Source: Saturnia japonica
Lineage: Eukaryota > Arthropoda > Insecta > Lepidoptera > Saturniidae
Assembly: GCA_033032175.1 (NCBI GenBank)
Contig: CM065328.1
Coordinates: forward strand, 7,874,690-7,938,689
Length of the DNA: 64,000 nucleotides
Direction of reading: 5' to 3'
The position numbers and the translations under genes are program-made. Within the stretch, counting starts at the first letter, position 1. The number at the start of each line of letters is the position of its first letter. Positions 20,956 through 33,787 of the stretch are shown in pieces. The notes beneath the pieces were generated by a model. It was given only the letters and a program-made list of their open reading frames with translations, had not been told where the DNA came from and did not search any database.

Positions 20956-21172
20956 TCACTGCTGGGCAAATTCGCAAATACTGAGAAATCCACAGTTCTA
21001 CACTTTTTGCCACGTACAAGCATACAGGTTTCCTCACGATGTTTTTTACTTTCACCGTCAGTCGAGTGTTACCAAAATAAATTATGCGAATTTTGAATAA
21101 TTTATTTTTACATGCCAGAGCTAGGACCTGCGGACTTCGAATCAATATCCAGACTGTCAAACTGCCCAGATA
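20956..21172 (-). repeat. SINE-like repeat (family U)
   Basis: On the minus strand the head has GGGCAGTTTGACAGTCTGG and a B-box-like GATTCGAAGTCC, both tRNA-like. The body contains 'tttcctcacgatgtttttta' reversed and the end 'ctgctgggca'. A second, interrupted copy lies at 61.0-61.44 kb. Confidence 0.6.
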
Positions 21173-21179
21173 TTTATTA

Positions 21180-21635
21180 TATTAAAAATTACTTTGCAAA
21201 ATTTTCAAAGTACAAAGATCAATTTTGGTCAAATCTAACCCTTTACAATTTTAATTGTGTAGCCTTTCATTTTCTCTGAATCAAATTGCCTACTTAACCT
21301 AGTTTATAACCGGGCCGTTTAGAACCGAGATTCACAAAATCTGAGCAAACTGTTATAAAATTAAGCGAGAAAAGTACTGCCTTAATGGGCACTTTAATCT
21401 TGGAGGATTAATATCTTGCAAATTATTCTACCACTCCACTAACCATAAATATTCAAAGACGATTAACAGTCCATTGTATATTATACATTTCAAACTTTTT
21501 CTACGTAAGAAACTTCTCGAGATAGTTCCTAGGTCGATTATATTTTCACCGTCATAGCTGTAATACCAGAAAAAGGCAGATTTGTCATTCCGTGTATTAG
21601 ACTTAGTAAGATCAATATAAGTTTTTAAGGTAATA
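21180..21635. other. no recognised feature
   Basis: AT-rich, no gene or shared repeat recognised. Confidence 0.45.
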
Positions 21636-21639
21636 GAAT

Positions 21640-21935
21640 TAGATTATATAATAAGATCCCGCACTATATTACTGATTTGCCGGACAATAAGATCAAGGGC
21701 TATAATTATCAAGCACGTTGTATTGTCAAAAGGGTGGATCATTATTTGAGTGACAGTAATATTTGGAAGTGACTCCCTCTCTGTGCATTTATTAAATTAT
21801 TATCTATAATTATTGTTTGCGCAAAAAAAGATAAACCTGATCGATCGAGTTTTTTGCCGGTTCTGATCAATTATTGAGATATTTTCCGAACCGGTAGTAG
21901 TGTTTTGAGGTTCGTAAGTACTTTCCTAAGGCTTA
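21640..21935 (+). pseudogene. LINE family L tail, copy 2
   Basis: In broken frames it encodes NKIPHYITDLPDNK and VKRVDHYLSDSNIWK, then stop and a 3' UTR with 'ttttttgccggttctgatca' and 'gaaccggtagtagtgttttg'. Same end as 5741-6430 in the opposite orientation. Only the last part of the polyprotein and the 3' UTR survive. Confidence 0.7.
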
Positions 21936-21939
21936 AATT

Positions 21940-24690
21940 CAATTAAGCACCTATTTTTGATTTTAATGTCACATAAAGATAAGTCGTGTAATAATAAATA
22001 TAATTGAAATGTATATAATAATTAAAATTAATTATTAATTAAATAACTTAAATGAATGTATTACAAGAGTAAGACAAAGTAATTTCAAAGTCTATTAAAC
22101 GCCATGATATTTACCGCAATGCGCCTTGTAAGATCATCAAAAGATTTGATGGCTGACTTATACGTTTTAATAACACATCATTGTCTTTAAAATATCTAAT
22201 AACAATAAAAGTACATTATTGCAAAGGCCGTGAAATAGGCAATTGCAGGTCGAGTAAGTGTTTAAAGGCCGAGCCGCAGGCGACGACTTCACTAATACGA
22301 GACAGGCAATTGCCATTCCGCCGAGGCATATATACATATAGTGTTTTTCTCAAACATAAAAATAAAGGCTCTATGATACATTGCCTATTTATACTTAAAG
22401 GTGTCTCAAGGAAATATATACTCAATTGTCCAAATTAAACGGCATTGTCTATAGACCTCTCAATTATACATACGGTTAGACATAGGGATTTACAAGAGCA
22501 TTTTAATTTTTAACGTTCTTAATATAACGAAGCAAAATTTAAATTATATAATTGTAAGAAATAAATAGTTATGTATTTATACGAATTTACGGACAAACAA
22601 AATCAAATCCATTGCAGGAGCGTTTTTTGAATTTGAAATATTACAACGCTCCAGCAATGTTGTATGAAACGGCGTGCTGAGGTTATTAAATACTCTTTGA
22701 TTGGATCTCTTTTGTCATTTTTGGCATGTTCGTAAATTCAATACTTCGCGTGTTCTTTTTTCGAAAATAATGACAATATTTCCATGCATGTTTGAGAAAA
22801 GTATTTTAAATAGTCAAACAAAAAGCACATAGACTAGTCACGTTAGAAACAAACAATTACGATATTATATAGTATTAACAATTCAAATAAAAAAAATCCA
22901 AAAACTTCCTTCACGAACCATAAAAGGATTCATACAATGAATTAAGCACTTAATGACACGAAAAATATTACAGTGGCATAAAAAAGCGAATTCGGGAGGA
23001 GAGAAACTCTCAAGTTTTTCACGGACATCCGAATGAAAAGGCCTGCTACGGATAGCCGCATTAACTACTTAATGGAAAATCTGAAACGTTCCGAGAATTT
23101 CCTGAGGCTTCTCTTATATTTGAATATTCAATTACTTCATGTTTGTTTAATTTATGATGAGCTATTTAAAGTGAACAACTTTTGACTTGTTGCTTAGTTC
23201 TAAGTTTAATCAAATTTGATATTAATCATAAATCGTTGAGTTTTATATAATATCAAATATAGATGCACATATCCGTATTTGTTAGAAACTTGGATCCAGA
23301 AGGGCCAGTGGTAATAAAAAAACATCGATATTCTAAATAACAAAATATCAAATAAGAGGTGGCTGAACGCGCGATTCCGTAACCTAAAAACATGACCAAC
23401 AAGACAAAGTGATTGTTGTATGGTGATTGTAGGGAATAAAATGCTTTAAAGAACCACAAATGCATTAGGCCATTATAGCAGGGTTTGGGTTGTTGCTATG
23501 CATGCTATTTTGCAAAACTTAATCTATCAATAATTCGAGCTAACACAAATACATATTCGAAATATATGTGCATATGTATTTGGTTTATCTATTAATTTTT
23601 GTGTAAGTCTAACTAGCCAAAAATAGAAAATAAAAAGGCCCCTTACAGAAACTATGTAGGTACTTACTGTGTGAAACATGTATAGTGCACTGTAATTTAT
23701 ATTAAACTATATAGTACACAATGTTAACAACGGCAGAATCACTGTAGGGCGCGAGCAACGTGCTCGAGAGTTCCATGCCGGAGAAACGGACCCTAAAAGT
23801 TCAAAAGTGATTTGCATTAACCAGTTCTTCTGTGGCTTATTATTATACCCGATGAAACGACGGCTAGAAGTTTCGAGAATGGCTTTACAATTTTATGTTA
23901 TTTTGTTTTACTTAATTACCTAATTTTTCCTATTTCACTTTATAGTTTGATTATATGTTGTTATTAATTCTAGAATGTTCTTAATAGCAGGTAAACAATA
24001 ATATTAAATTGTGTTTATACGCGACGGCCGCGGCAATCGTCCGAACTTTTTAAGTACTTTTTTATTCCTTTTTATTGTTGTCCAATGTAATAATAAGTTT
24101 TTTTTATACAGGCCATTACAATGTTCTATATTGCATTATATAACAAATATAGAACAAAATACATTATTTTAGAAGAAAACCTTATTACTGTAAGATATTA
24201 CTCTTACTTCACGATATCGTAAGGTGAAGGAAGGTAATTTTCAACAGAAAATACTTTTCCTAGTATTCACAGTAATAAATCTCTTGTGAAAACTATGTTG
24301 TTTAAAAACATTGCCAATTCTTATCTCTAACTGTCTGCGTCATGAAAATTTTCAAAGAGAAATTTCAATTTAGCTACTGCGTACTACTGCTATCTACATA
24401 AAATTTGTTGAAATTTTAAAATAGTTTAAACTTGAGTTTCAGCTTTCAGCAGACATTATCTGTCAGGAACTTTTGAAAGTCTATAGATAGAAATTTTATT
24501 CAGTAGACTCGAAAAGTACTTAATAAGATATTATTTATTACTAGAGGTATTTTGCGGTTTCACACATATTTATTACGCAATAATTATTTTCGACTGGTTA
24601 ATTTATTTTAACTCATATCATTGACATTTAATGTAGGCTATAAATTGAGGACTGAAATATACTCCCGCTTACAAAAGTACATAAAATAAT
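21940..24690. other. long stretch without supported genes
   Basis: AT-rich DNA. Small GC-richer patches near 22210-22330, 22985-23110 and 23745-23880 are not repeated in the window and carry no long ORF. The two overlapping ORFs at 22181-22438 lie in the first patch and show no motif. I see no RNA gene. Confidence 0.45.
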
Positions 24691-24699
24691 GTTTGAATC

Positions 24700-25515
24700 A
24701 ATATTATTTTTACAATTTCTAAAAGTATTATACACAATTCTTATAACCTTATTAATTATGAAATGACTTATACGTACTTAGTATGTATTTACAAAATTTC
24801 ATAAAAAAACCCGTTGGAGATTAATAAAAATTAAATGTTTTGCAAAAAGTTTTTATGACTTCTAAAAGTCTTATTGACAATGCTTATAGCCTATCAATTG
24901 AGGAGTGACGTAACCTTCCCGTGTAGAAAATTTCATGAAAATCAATCAAATGTCATATTCGTGATTATATTAGATGTTTATCGAGGAATTTAAAAAAAAA
25001 ATACATTGACAGACAAAACTACAAATTTATTAAAATAGATTACTTGGTTTCTTTAAAGCCAATAATTTCTAGATAGTTATTATAAACGGTCTAATGCCAA
25101 GTATTAATAAACTTCAAATATCCTGCCTTTTCAGCATGCATATTTTGTCAATAATTACTCATGATCTATATATTAATTAATTTTTAGTTCTGTTTGTACA
25201 TGTATTGTTCCACATTTTATTATAAACACCCACATAATATTATAAAGACCATGAGAATATGACATAAAACTTGTTATGTCCATTTGTATGGATTTAACTA
25301 AAAATTGATTAACGGATTTTTAAGATATTTTATACATCGGAGTTATTTCTTAGTTTGCAAAAAGAAAATTATATTTATCATATATATTACTTTTAAATAT
25401 CGTAATAAAATACTTTTAAACTACCGTTAAAATTTTTATAACATACTAATAAATAATTGTCTGAAAATGTTATAAAATTACGAGACGAAAATGATTACTG
25501 TCTGTGTAATAAACG
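24700..25515. repeat. AT-rich dispersed repeat, family V, two diverged copies
   Basis: About 24700-24980 contains 'gcttatagcctatcaattga' in one orientation. About 25233-25515 runs from 'attataaagaccatgagaat' to 'taataaacgcgagcggttgt'. Related tracts are at 39.66, 42.4 and 60.37 kb, so these are copies of one old element. Boundaries are approximate. Confidence 0.4.
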
Positions 25516-25914
25516 CGAGCGGTTGTGCGGGCATAGATAGGTACTAAAATATTAAATGTTTATTATATTTTTTCTAACACAGTTCGTTTTAAAAATTCTT
25601 ACTCATGGATACTCAATTTTCAGTCATGATTTCACGTCTGATTCTGAATCAGACAGGATGCAACTTAAGCAGTAATGAGCGCTAACGACTTAAAATGTCC
25701 CATGAAATATGCAACGGGTTAAGTGCGCTCAGCTTTCCCTTATAGAAAGAATACCATCTTTAAAATGTGAAATGAGAAAATTTTGTATACATTGACGAAA
25801 ACAGCTCTGATTTAAAATTTATTTTTAAAAAACTTTCTGTGTTTTAGTTTATTTTTGGCAAAACAAAAAAAGTCTTTGAGTCGAACTTACCACGTGCTGA
25901 AGACTAAGGTTTGT

Positions 25915-26500
25915 TGACAACGTTGCACAAAGAGCCACGGAGCGTGCCATTTTGGGCACCACCTTAGTAAATCATGTACCAAATGCAGAAACCCGGAGAA
26001 GAACAAAAACTGACGACATTGGCAAGCGAGTCACAAGGCTAAAGTGAAATGGGCGAGGCACTTGCCAATGGACGATAGACCAAAGGAGTTTCAGAGAGGT
26101 GACCCGGAGGTGGGAATCAATTGCTGGATAAACCTGCGCGATATGCCAGCGATATAGCAATGGTGGCGGGTAAACTCTGGATGAGAGTTATGCAAGTAGT
26201 GAATGGCAGCAGTGGGTAAATGTGGTCTCAATTGTTTGGATTGTTCAATAGAGCTGTATTACCGTAAATAGAGCTGTTTTGACCATGTAGTCACAAACCT
26301 AGTCAGGCTTCATACTGATTTCCTGAAGATAAAATATCATGTTTTTCATGATTAGATCAGACAAAGGTTGTTTCTCAAGTAGTGTGAAGACTTGAATAGA
26401 AGCAAATGAACCGCGAGGCGCAATGTCGTTCGACTTAGAGAAGTATTGTTGATGCACTCTGACCTACCTAGGGGACATATGAGATAACGATGATGATAGA
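25915..26500 (+). pseudogene. RTE-type LINE fragment: polyprotein C-terminus and 3' UTR
   Basis: The frame at about 25932-26045 reads ATERAILGTTLVNHVPNAET then RRRTKTDDIGKRVTRLK before a stop. This is the R.ml.v.l.dr..N..iR.rt...Di..r...lKw tract of RTE-type polyproteins. Downstream the frame is lost, though MVAGKLWM-like residues persist. The fragment ends near 26490 in GATGATGATAG, the short-repeat type of tail usual for RTE elements in place of poly(A). Confidence 0.65.
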
Positions 26501-26504
26501 GTGT

Positions 26505-28360
26505 TTCAGTTCCCTCTCTGTACATCCACTGAAAATTTGTATAGCTCTAATCACATTTACACTATTAAAAATAAATTACGCGTGTAACACCATACACGTG
26601 ATCGATGTGAAACTTCTTTAAATACAATGCTTAACTCTCTTTCTCTTTCTCTCTACATTATATCTTTCTTCTTCCTCATGTAACGAAATGTGTCAAAACG
26701 TGACGCTTCCTTATAATTTCACTCTCGATTTTCATCCAATTATCGCAGCATAAGAAGATTTACTTTAAAAAAAAAAAATATAAACTCGACGATAGTAATG
26801 TTTTAACATTCATAAGTGCTTTTTAAGGCTTAAATTTAATAAAATATTATTGTTTTTAATGTATCGAAGTATAGATGGTTATCTATGCATATGGTAAACA
26901 AATAACAATAACGAAACATCATTAAAATCGAGTGTTGAAAAAAAAAGTAATTCACGGCGAATAAATTCGGTGCAAAATTATTCAATTAACTTAACGTAGG
27001 TGCCGAATCAGACTGGCTGAAGAGTTTTAATGTTTTATTGACATCGCTTTTTATTGTTTCACATTTAAAGCTCGTCGAGTCGTCAAACAAGTGTTTTTTT
27101 TTTATATCTTATTTTAAAATTATTTTAACAACGTCCCAGTGGGATTTATATTCATTTCATGTGATGTTGAAATTTCATTTCGTACTTAGACTTTAAATGA
27201 CTCAGTACTAAGAATCCGGGAGTAGACAACTTTTGAAAAGTTGTTTTAAGCCCTTTTTTAATTTAAATAAAAAATATGCTACAAAAACGCGGCATTATGT
27301 TCACGTGACTGAGCGTGATGTCATAATTCAAGAAATAAAGTCAAGGCTAAAGGTATTTATCATGAGGATAGTTGAGCTTATTACAATTTTAGTTGAAATT
27401 TATAAAACTTTTTCAATACCTACCTATGTCATTTTAAAGTCACTATTTCTACATTTATTTAAAAAAAATTAATTACTTGTCACTAAATAGCCTAATATTA
27501 ATAACACTTAACTGTGTATACAAATATAGAACGATGACGTCACCTTTACTCACGTTTACTCGTAAAACACTAAGCCGAATCTGAATTCACAGCATGAAGG
27601 GAGAAAAGATGTTGTGTCGACCCTACTTATCTAAGATAACAGTTAGAAGAACAAAACTATATGTGATAATTTTAATACCAGACTGTAAATTGCCCGCCGG
27701 TGGTAAAAGGCTTCTTTCCGAGGTTAAGTTTAATTATCACGCCTTATTACGTCAGCCTACGACGTTTCAGCGGTTCTCAATGCCAAATAATCCACAATTC
27801 ATTGCCATTTTCAGCAATGGATTGTCGTTCTCTCGATGACCATCCATGTTTTCATATTGTTGTGCTTATTATTAGGCATAGTACCATTAATTTATCATAA
27901 TACTCTAAAAAAAACCGAGGGTTTTCAGTATCTGGATGATATTGTCTGGATTAGTGTCAGTATAGAAAAGCCACAGTTCGTGAACGTGTCTGTAAAGATG
28001 TAATATGAAATTTTTTGAGTACTCTAAAGTATTCTTATCGCCTAAATAGCTGTTAAAGAACGATGGTCATCCTTCAAATGATCCAACAGGGAATACATAA
28101 ATAATGTTATCGAATCGAAACGTAAACGCAAGTCATGCCGTTCGATCATTTACTAATGGACTAGGTATTCGTATATATAAATAAACATTCGGTGTGCCGC
28201 ACGGTTTCACCCGTGTTAATTTATTCGAACATATTACCACCGTGCTGCCACCAACGCACCCGTGTCAGTGGCCTATCATTCTTCTCACTTCACGTAGTTG
28301 CCTACAGCTTGCCTGTTTGTTTAACGTTCATCTTTATTCAGGGTTTTTTTTATCTTATAA
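26505..28360. other. no recognised feature
   Basis: AT-rich. ORFs of 66-81 codons at 27233-27900 and 28192-28422 have no recognisable motif. Confidence 0.45.
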
Positions 28361-28369
28361 GTTTAAGCG

Positions 28370-28650
28370 TTGTGGCCACAATCATCACACACAATCACAA
28401 TCGATGTAGCCCAAGATGGTAGTACGCTAAGCCTAGTTGGAAGACTGGCTCTTCAATGCAAATGACGGAACACACCTACTGGTGCTTGGGCTTAACTTAA
28501 GGGTGGTAAATGGCCAGGCAAATATTAAAAATGCTCTACCACCATTCTATGGTGTCATCAGGATGTTTTCCTTCACCAAAAGCTAAGGCTCATTGCAAGG
28601 AACTCACGTCAGTCGACGCGGAGTCCGTATATGCTACCGTTGAACAATAA
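28370..28650 (-). repeat. SINE-like repeat (family S)
   Basis: Minus orientation. Carries the family blocks 'ctaccaccattctatggtgt', 'catcaggatgttttccttca' and 'tcagtcgacgcggagtcc', the last being the tRNA-like head. The tail end lies near 'gttgtggccacaatcatc' at about 28368. Confidence 0.6.
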
Positions 28651-28715
28651 TTTCTTCATTCGTTCGTTCATTGGTGATGGAGTGAAGTTATATCACCTCT
28701 CTCCATAAAAAGGAT

Positions 28716-28826
28716 ATAAAATGCAATAAGAATTTTTGAAATCTGACTCGGTAAATTCCAAAGATTAGCGCGTTCAAACAAACCAAATACATTCTTTTGC
28801 GCTTTATACTTATTACAATATAGATA
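28716..28826 (-). repeat. Lep1-like Helitron fragment
   Basis: Contains 'agattagcgcgttcaaacaa' and ends 'ttattacaatatagat', the reversed 5' end of the family. The hairpin end is missing. Confidence 0.5.
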
Positions 28827-29413
28827 TAACGAATACTTGTATTTTCTTCATAATCATATTTTGTTCAGTTCACGATTGAGATGTTTTCAAATTCTGCGGG
28901 GTGTGCAAGTACCAAGTCTAAAGTCTAAATCATTTTGTTTGAAGACGCTTATCTCTCTATGTAGCAGTCAGATATGTTATCAATTTATAGCCTATTTATT
29001 AGGAACGTTATAAGCTATAAAAAATCACGGTACAACTACAAAGAGCGGAGCAGTAGAAAGAGCGGTTGAATCAATTTAAAACGGATGAAACCGTGGAGCA
29101 CAGGTACTCTAAAATAAATCATAATAAATTATTTATTTAAAATGTAATTTCCATTATTATATAATCCATGAATTTATCAGATCATGAGCGGACAGAAATT
29201 AAAGTTTCCAGCCAAGTCACTACAAGAACGCATTCTCGTTTTATTTTTGGTTAAGTTATTAATAATCATAGATTAATTATTAGGTAAAAATCGGCATACT
29301 CGTGTCAGTGTTATTCCGGCAACACTGTCACGTTGACAAGCCGCGTATTTTATTAAATAATCAAAAGATAATGCCAGTACATATGCGTAGTGAAATTATA
29401 TAAAAAAATCTTA

Positions 29414-29598
29414 TCTTACTAATATAATAAATGTGAAAGTTTCTATGTTTGGATGTTTGTTACTCTATCACGCAAAAACGGCTACACGGATTTGGATGTG
29501 ATTTGGTACACTCATATTCTATGCCCTGGATTAATACATATGATACTATATACATTTGTTTTTCCATATCCGTGAATCGAAGCCGCAGGTCCAGCTAG
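29414..29598 (+). mobile_element. Lep1-like non-autonomous Helitron, complete
   Basis: 185 bp from TCTTACTAATATAATAAATG to GCAGGTCCAGCTAG. It sits between A (29413) and T (29599), as expected for Helitron insertion into AT. The internal 'atcacgcaaaaacggctac' block and a short weak hairpin (GTGAATCGAAGCCGC) near the end are typical of the lepidopteran family. No coding sequence. Confidence 0.75.
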
Positions 29599-29604
29599 TA
29601 CTAC

Positions 29605-30460
29605 AATAAATAATAAAGGTGCTGGGATCACATACTATAAGTAAGTATTATATAAAGCTATAGTTTCAACATGAACCAAAAAATATTAAATGGCAGCATT
29701 CAATGTTGCCACTTATATGACAACCAGTTTCCCCGTGGTTTATATTTTATTATAATATCGGTAATTATATTTTATACATGAATTGATGATTATATTTTAA
29801 CAAACTTCAGAACAAAAGGCCGATATTTGAGAACTAAAGGAGGATCTAATAATAATCATTCGGTATAGAGATAGATTGGACCTTGGGATCTTTTAGTAAT
29901 GAAAATAAAACTTTATGGATGAAAATAGGGTATGAAATATTCTAAGAAAAAAATATGCGATTGGTGAAATGACATCGGTTTCCATGCCAACTAGTTTGTT
30001 GATTTAATAATATTTGATATACCTATTGAAAATTATCTAATAAATTATTATCAAATATTTCCACCACGGTGTGTATATAATAGTATAAAAATATATAAAT
30101 TAAAAATACAATAATATAAATGGGTTATTAAGTGGGTTTGTAGCAATCTCTATATGCACACGGTAATAAAACCATCACAATGACTCTTCTGGACCTATTT
30201 TAACAAAGGAGGACGTGCTCAATTCAAAAGTATATTCTTTTACGGATGTTCGGCCATAACTTCTTTGTTTATGAACTGATTTATACGATTATTTTTTTGT
30301 TGAAAAGGGGATTCCTCAAGTGTGGTCTTATTCTAATTTCATTGGCATTGTACCTTCAACTTCGAAGATACAACAGGGAACTTCTCAAAATCATTGAAGT
30401 TGGTTTTCTTTTTTGGTTAAAATTTCCTTTTGGTTTGTCGCGTTTTAGGATGCAGTTGTA
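29605..30460. other. no recognised feature
   Basis: AT-rich. The ORF at 30246-30461 has no motif beyond general hydrophobicity. Confidence 0.45.
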
Positions 30461-30464
30461 GAAA

Positions 30465-30575
30465 ATTTTGCAGATTGGTATGGTAGCAACGACCGTCGAT
30501 GGATTTCCGATCTCTCGGTGGTAGCCATTATTTTTAACCGTACTTTGCTTGCCATCAGGTACGGTGCCGATATTT
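30465..30575 (+). repeat. dispersed repeat, family B, fragment
   Basis: Contains ACGACCGTCGATGGATTTCC then GATCTCTCGGTGGTAG and 'ctttgcttgccatcaggtac', nearly matching 32142-32215. Confidence 0.6.
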
Positions 30576-30829
30576 TACCGTTTTACTATAAAAACATGCT
30601 TGTTCATAAACTTAATTTACCGAATCTATGAAATATGAGAGACTTTACGCAAAGGAGACCAGAACTGATTTATTCAGACGCACAAAGGAATTAATACGCG
30701 AATACCGTCAGGTCAAAATTTCTGAATTAAAACACTCGAACAATGGAAAGTTTTTTAATAAAGGTTCCCGACCGACAGGTGTCGTCGCGGCCGATTTATT
30801 GACTTTTCAAATTTACTATGAGTAATATT

Positions 30830-31735
30830 TTGATGTGGCGTATAATGTGGTCAAATTAACATTTTTGGGAAAGTTTACAGATATTTCAATATTAAAGTTT
30901 GGGGCTAGTTCAGTCTTGTCAGTTATGTCAAGTCGAGTCTCGTTACTCAGGTTCTATCAAAGATGAATTTATTTTTTACTGACTTCAAAAAAGACGGAGG
31001 TTACTCGATTCGAATGTCCATAATTAATAACTAACCGATAACTAAACTAATAATTAAACTTTAATAACTTAATAACTAAACTTAATAACTAAAAAATAAC
31101 CGATTTCCATAATTCTTTTTTTGTTGGATAGAGGATGATTACATTGGCATTAGACTTTCGACTTTTAAGATACACCAGGAAACTCTTAAAATAATTGAAG
31201 TTTGTTTCCTTTTTTGTTAAAAATTGCCTTGTTTTCTGAAATGTTACATATATCTTTTAGCTGTCTAGGGACGCACTGTTCCAGTAACTTTAGAATCTTT
31301 AAAATAAATAATATTTTGATTAAAATATTTGCTCAATATAGTAGACAGCCTATCATTATTCAAACAAAGAGTTAATCAACAGTAAGAAATTTTCTATCCC
31401 TAAAAGTTCCCACATTAGGCAAAGTAGGGACAACATTATGTAAAACAAAATTACATTTACATATGTAGGTTTCTTTAGTATAAATAAGTGAACCGGTCGT
31501 AAAAGTAACGTATGAAGACAAAATGGACAAAACGTGACCACACATTAAACATAAAGAGAAGATAGTTTTACCACATATTTGTTCACAATAATGGATCAAA
31601 TATACATTAGTTGGAAATAAATCTAAGTTTCAACTTAAACGTCGAATGCTGTCGCACAGACACAGTGAAGAGATCAGCGTATAAAAACTGAAACATATCA
31701 ATAAATTAACTAAGCCCGGTAAATATCAAGTCAGT
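30830..31735. other. mostly unassigned; one short repeat tract
   Basis: At 30975-31012 the tract 'tgacttcaaaaaagacggag' plus 'gttactcgattcgaatg' resembles 39808-39845. Minus-strand ORFs at 31356-31599 overlap each other and show no recognised motif. Confidence 0.4.
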
Positions 31736-31739
31736 TAAA

Positions 31740-31812
31740 GCTAGGAAAGTCATCAGCGGCTCTATTTGCTTAGGACCCTTAAGGCTAACAGTGTACTCAT
31801 ATCTAAAAAAAA
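31740..31812 (+). repeat. LINE 3'-end fragment, family T
   Basis: Contains 'ggacccttaaggctaacagt' followed by 'gtactcatat' and an A run, the conserved last bases of the family T tails. Confidence 0.55.
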
Positions 31813-31959
31813 CTGGAATATTAACCTTTTCAAAAGTTTATATTGTAACATTATTTATAAGGAACTTAAAACTAATCAGGACCTTTTGTTACCATTACTT
31901 TTCAATTATAGTGTCTGACTAGATTGTGATAATTATAAACTAGGTTCATAACCAGCCAT

Positions 31960-32240
31960 TGTGGCCGCTGAAGCGTGTTGCGTTCGGAGATCTATCGGTG
32001 TATATCGTATAAACGAACTGGCTGGTGGAGGATCTGTACCCGACCGGGTTGTGATGGTAATAAATCCGTCACAGTGGTTCTCTTTCATTTTGTCGCATTT
32101 GAGGATTCGCCAGTATATATCCAGTTGCCAAAGTCAACTTCGACCGTCGATGGATGCTGATCTCTCGGTTATCGACGTTGTTTTTGGATTGTCTTGTTTT
32201 TTACTATCAGGCAGTGCAGTCAGTTTGCCGTGCTACTATT
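31960..32240 (+). repeat. dispersed repeat, family B, longest copy
   Basis: Ordered blocks: 'ccgaccgggttgtgatgg', 'tccgtcacagtggttctctt', 'tatatatccagttgcc', GACCGTCGATGGATGCTGAT, CTCTCGGTTATCGACGTTG, then 'ttactatcaggcagtgcag'. Shorter, diverged versions occur at six other sites. The ORFs across it are not conserved. Confidence 0.6.
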
Positions 32241-32247
32241 AAACCAA

Positions 32248-32700
32248 TTATGTGTGCAATTCACACGTGGTAAAAGTGAAACCTTCACATCTATGTTTTT
32301 TTTTATTCAGAAAATGATCAAATATACACTAATTTAAAGTTTATGAAGATGTACATACAAGTACTCACAATAATTATGTATTCACAATATCATTTTTAAT
32401 TAATGCCCATTTGAAATATTTATGGTAACCTAACACAATATCAATCAGTAACAGAATGTCATAAGTGTTGTCTTAAAAGTTTTGATTTCTTGCCTTATTG
32501 ATGAGACAATAAAATTCAATATTGCGTGGCCACAAACCTCTTTTGTACTTTTTTACTATTGCCTAAAACTTTCCTATCTTATTTTCTTCACGTTAAATCT
32601 TATGAATTTATGTGTCTGTCTCTTTTTACTGTCGCTTTCGCTTTTTCGTTTCATCGTCTTTCAAATCACAAGGATGCTTAGAAGTTTTCACTTCAAAAAA
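32248..32700 (+). repeat. MITE-like repeat (family M), plus copy
   Basis: About 450 bp from 'tgtgtgcaattcacacgtgg' and 'aaagtgaaaccttcacatct' to 'gaagttttcacttc'. It is matched along its whole length by the reverse complement of 37153-37603. The two ends hold a weak inverted repeat built on GAAGTGAAA. The ORF at 32482-32724 crosses it and is not conserved in the partner, so it is not coding. Confidence 0.75.
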
Positions 32701-32709
32701 ATAATCTCA

Positions 32710-33540
32710 TTGTTAAAAATATAACCACGATAGATAATATTCAAGGAAAAAAAAATCCAGGCAAACAGTTTAGTGCACAAATCTATGGGGTATATATTAT
32801 TATTTTGTTTATTCAGTGATAAAAGGTAATCTTAAATTTTACAAATGAATAAATAAGACGGGGTCTGAGAGATCTGATGCAAAGGAGATTAAATGTGGAA
32901 ATGTTATTTATTTGCAGACCATCACGAGTTTCGAAAAACATAAATTAAAAAAAATCAAAGTAAAACGCCGTTAAAAAAAAACAGTGAATAACTTCTTTTG
33001 TATAGATCTGTAAGCAGTTTCACTGTGCACCACACTACCAAAATTTTAAAACAATAATTGATTTTGCAGATTGTCTTCACTCCCAATCCTGAAGATAATA
33101 TTGCTTCAGCGGAAAGATCTGAAGGTGGAAATCATTTAAATTCTCATAAAATTTATTTAGTATTCAACCTTGACTTATTGCCATCAATATTTCACTATAA
33201 TACGTCACGAGCTGGACAGCACTTTGGTTTTATTTTAATGTGACTAATTTGTGTAAGTGTTGTTTTTACCAGCATGTTGCTGGCTATACATACGCATTGT
33301 AGGATCTTTTATTGATAACCGTTAGTTTAGTGAAAACTATTAGAAATATTAGTATTATGTTCTTCTAACTTCTTTAAATCCTAATCCTAAAAACCCGTAA
33401 AGTATCCTATAGAGATATATTCAATACAGTAATAGATTATATTATTTAATTTTATAATATCAACATTGAACATTAACAATCTCTAAACAAATGATTTTCA
33501 GCTTCTAATTTTATTTTCCATTTTAATATCGCAAGGTCTC
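32710..33540. other. no recognised feature
   Basis: AT-rich, no gene or shared repeat recognised. Confidence 0.45.
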
Positions 33541-33542
33541 GG

Positions 33543-33787
33543 TTTTTCATTATACCCTTGGTTGCTTCAAGCACTACGTATTAGAATTCATAAGCTTTGT
33601 GCAATGCGTAATTATTTTATTTTGTTAATAATAAACATCCTTCATCTAAGATTTATACGATTTTGTTTTAAAACATCTTTGCCAGTTAGTTCTGTCTTAG
33701 CTCTTTTTGGCTTCAGACTTGTTATATGAAGAATTATATTTCATTCTCTTCTCGATGGAAGCAGAAGGTCAACACGAAACGCCATGA
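33543..33787 (+). repeat. local direct repeat, left copy
   Basis: Shares 'tttgttttaaaacatctttg', 'ctttttggcttc' and 'tatgaagaattata' in order with 34523-34760. The copies are diverged by substitutions and small indels. Confidence 0.65.

Noticed and set aside
22181..22438. Overlapping ORFs on both strands (85 and 69 codons).
   Set aside because: No motif on either strand. The length is what one expects from a GC-richer patch.
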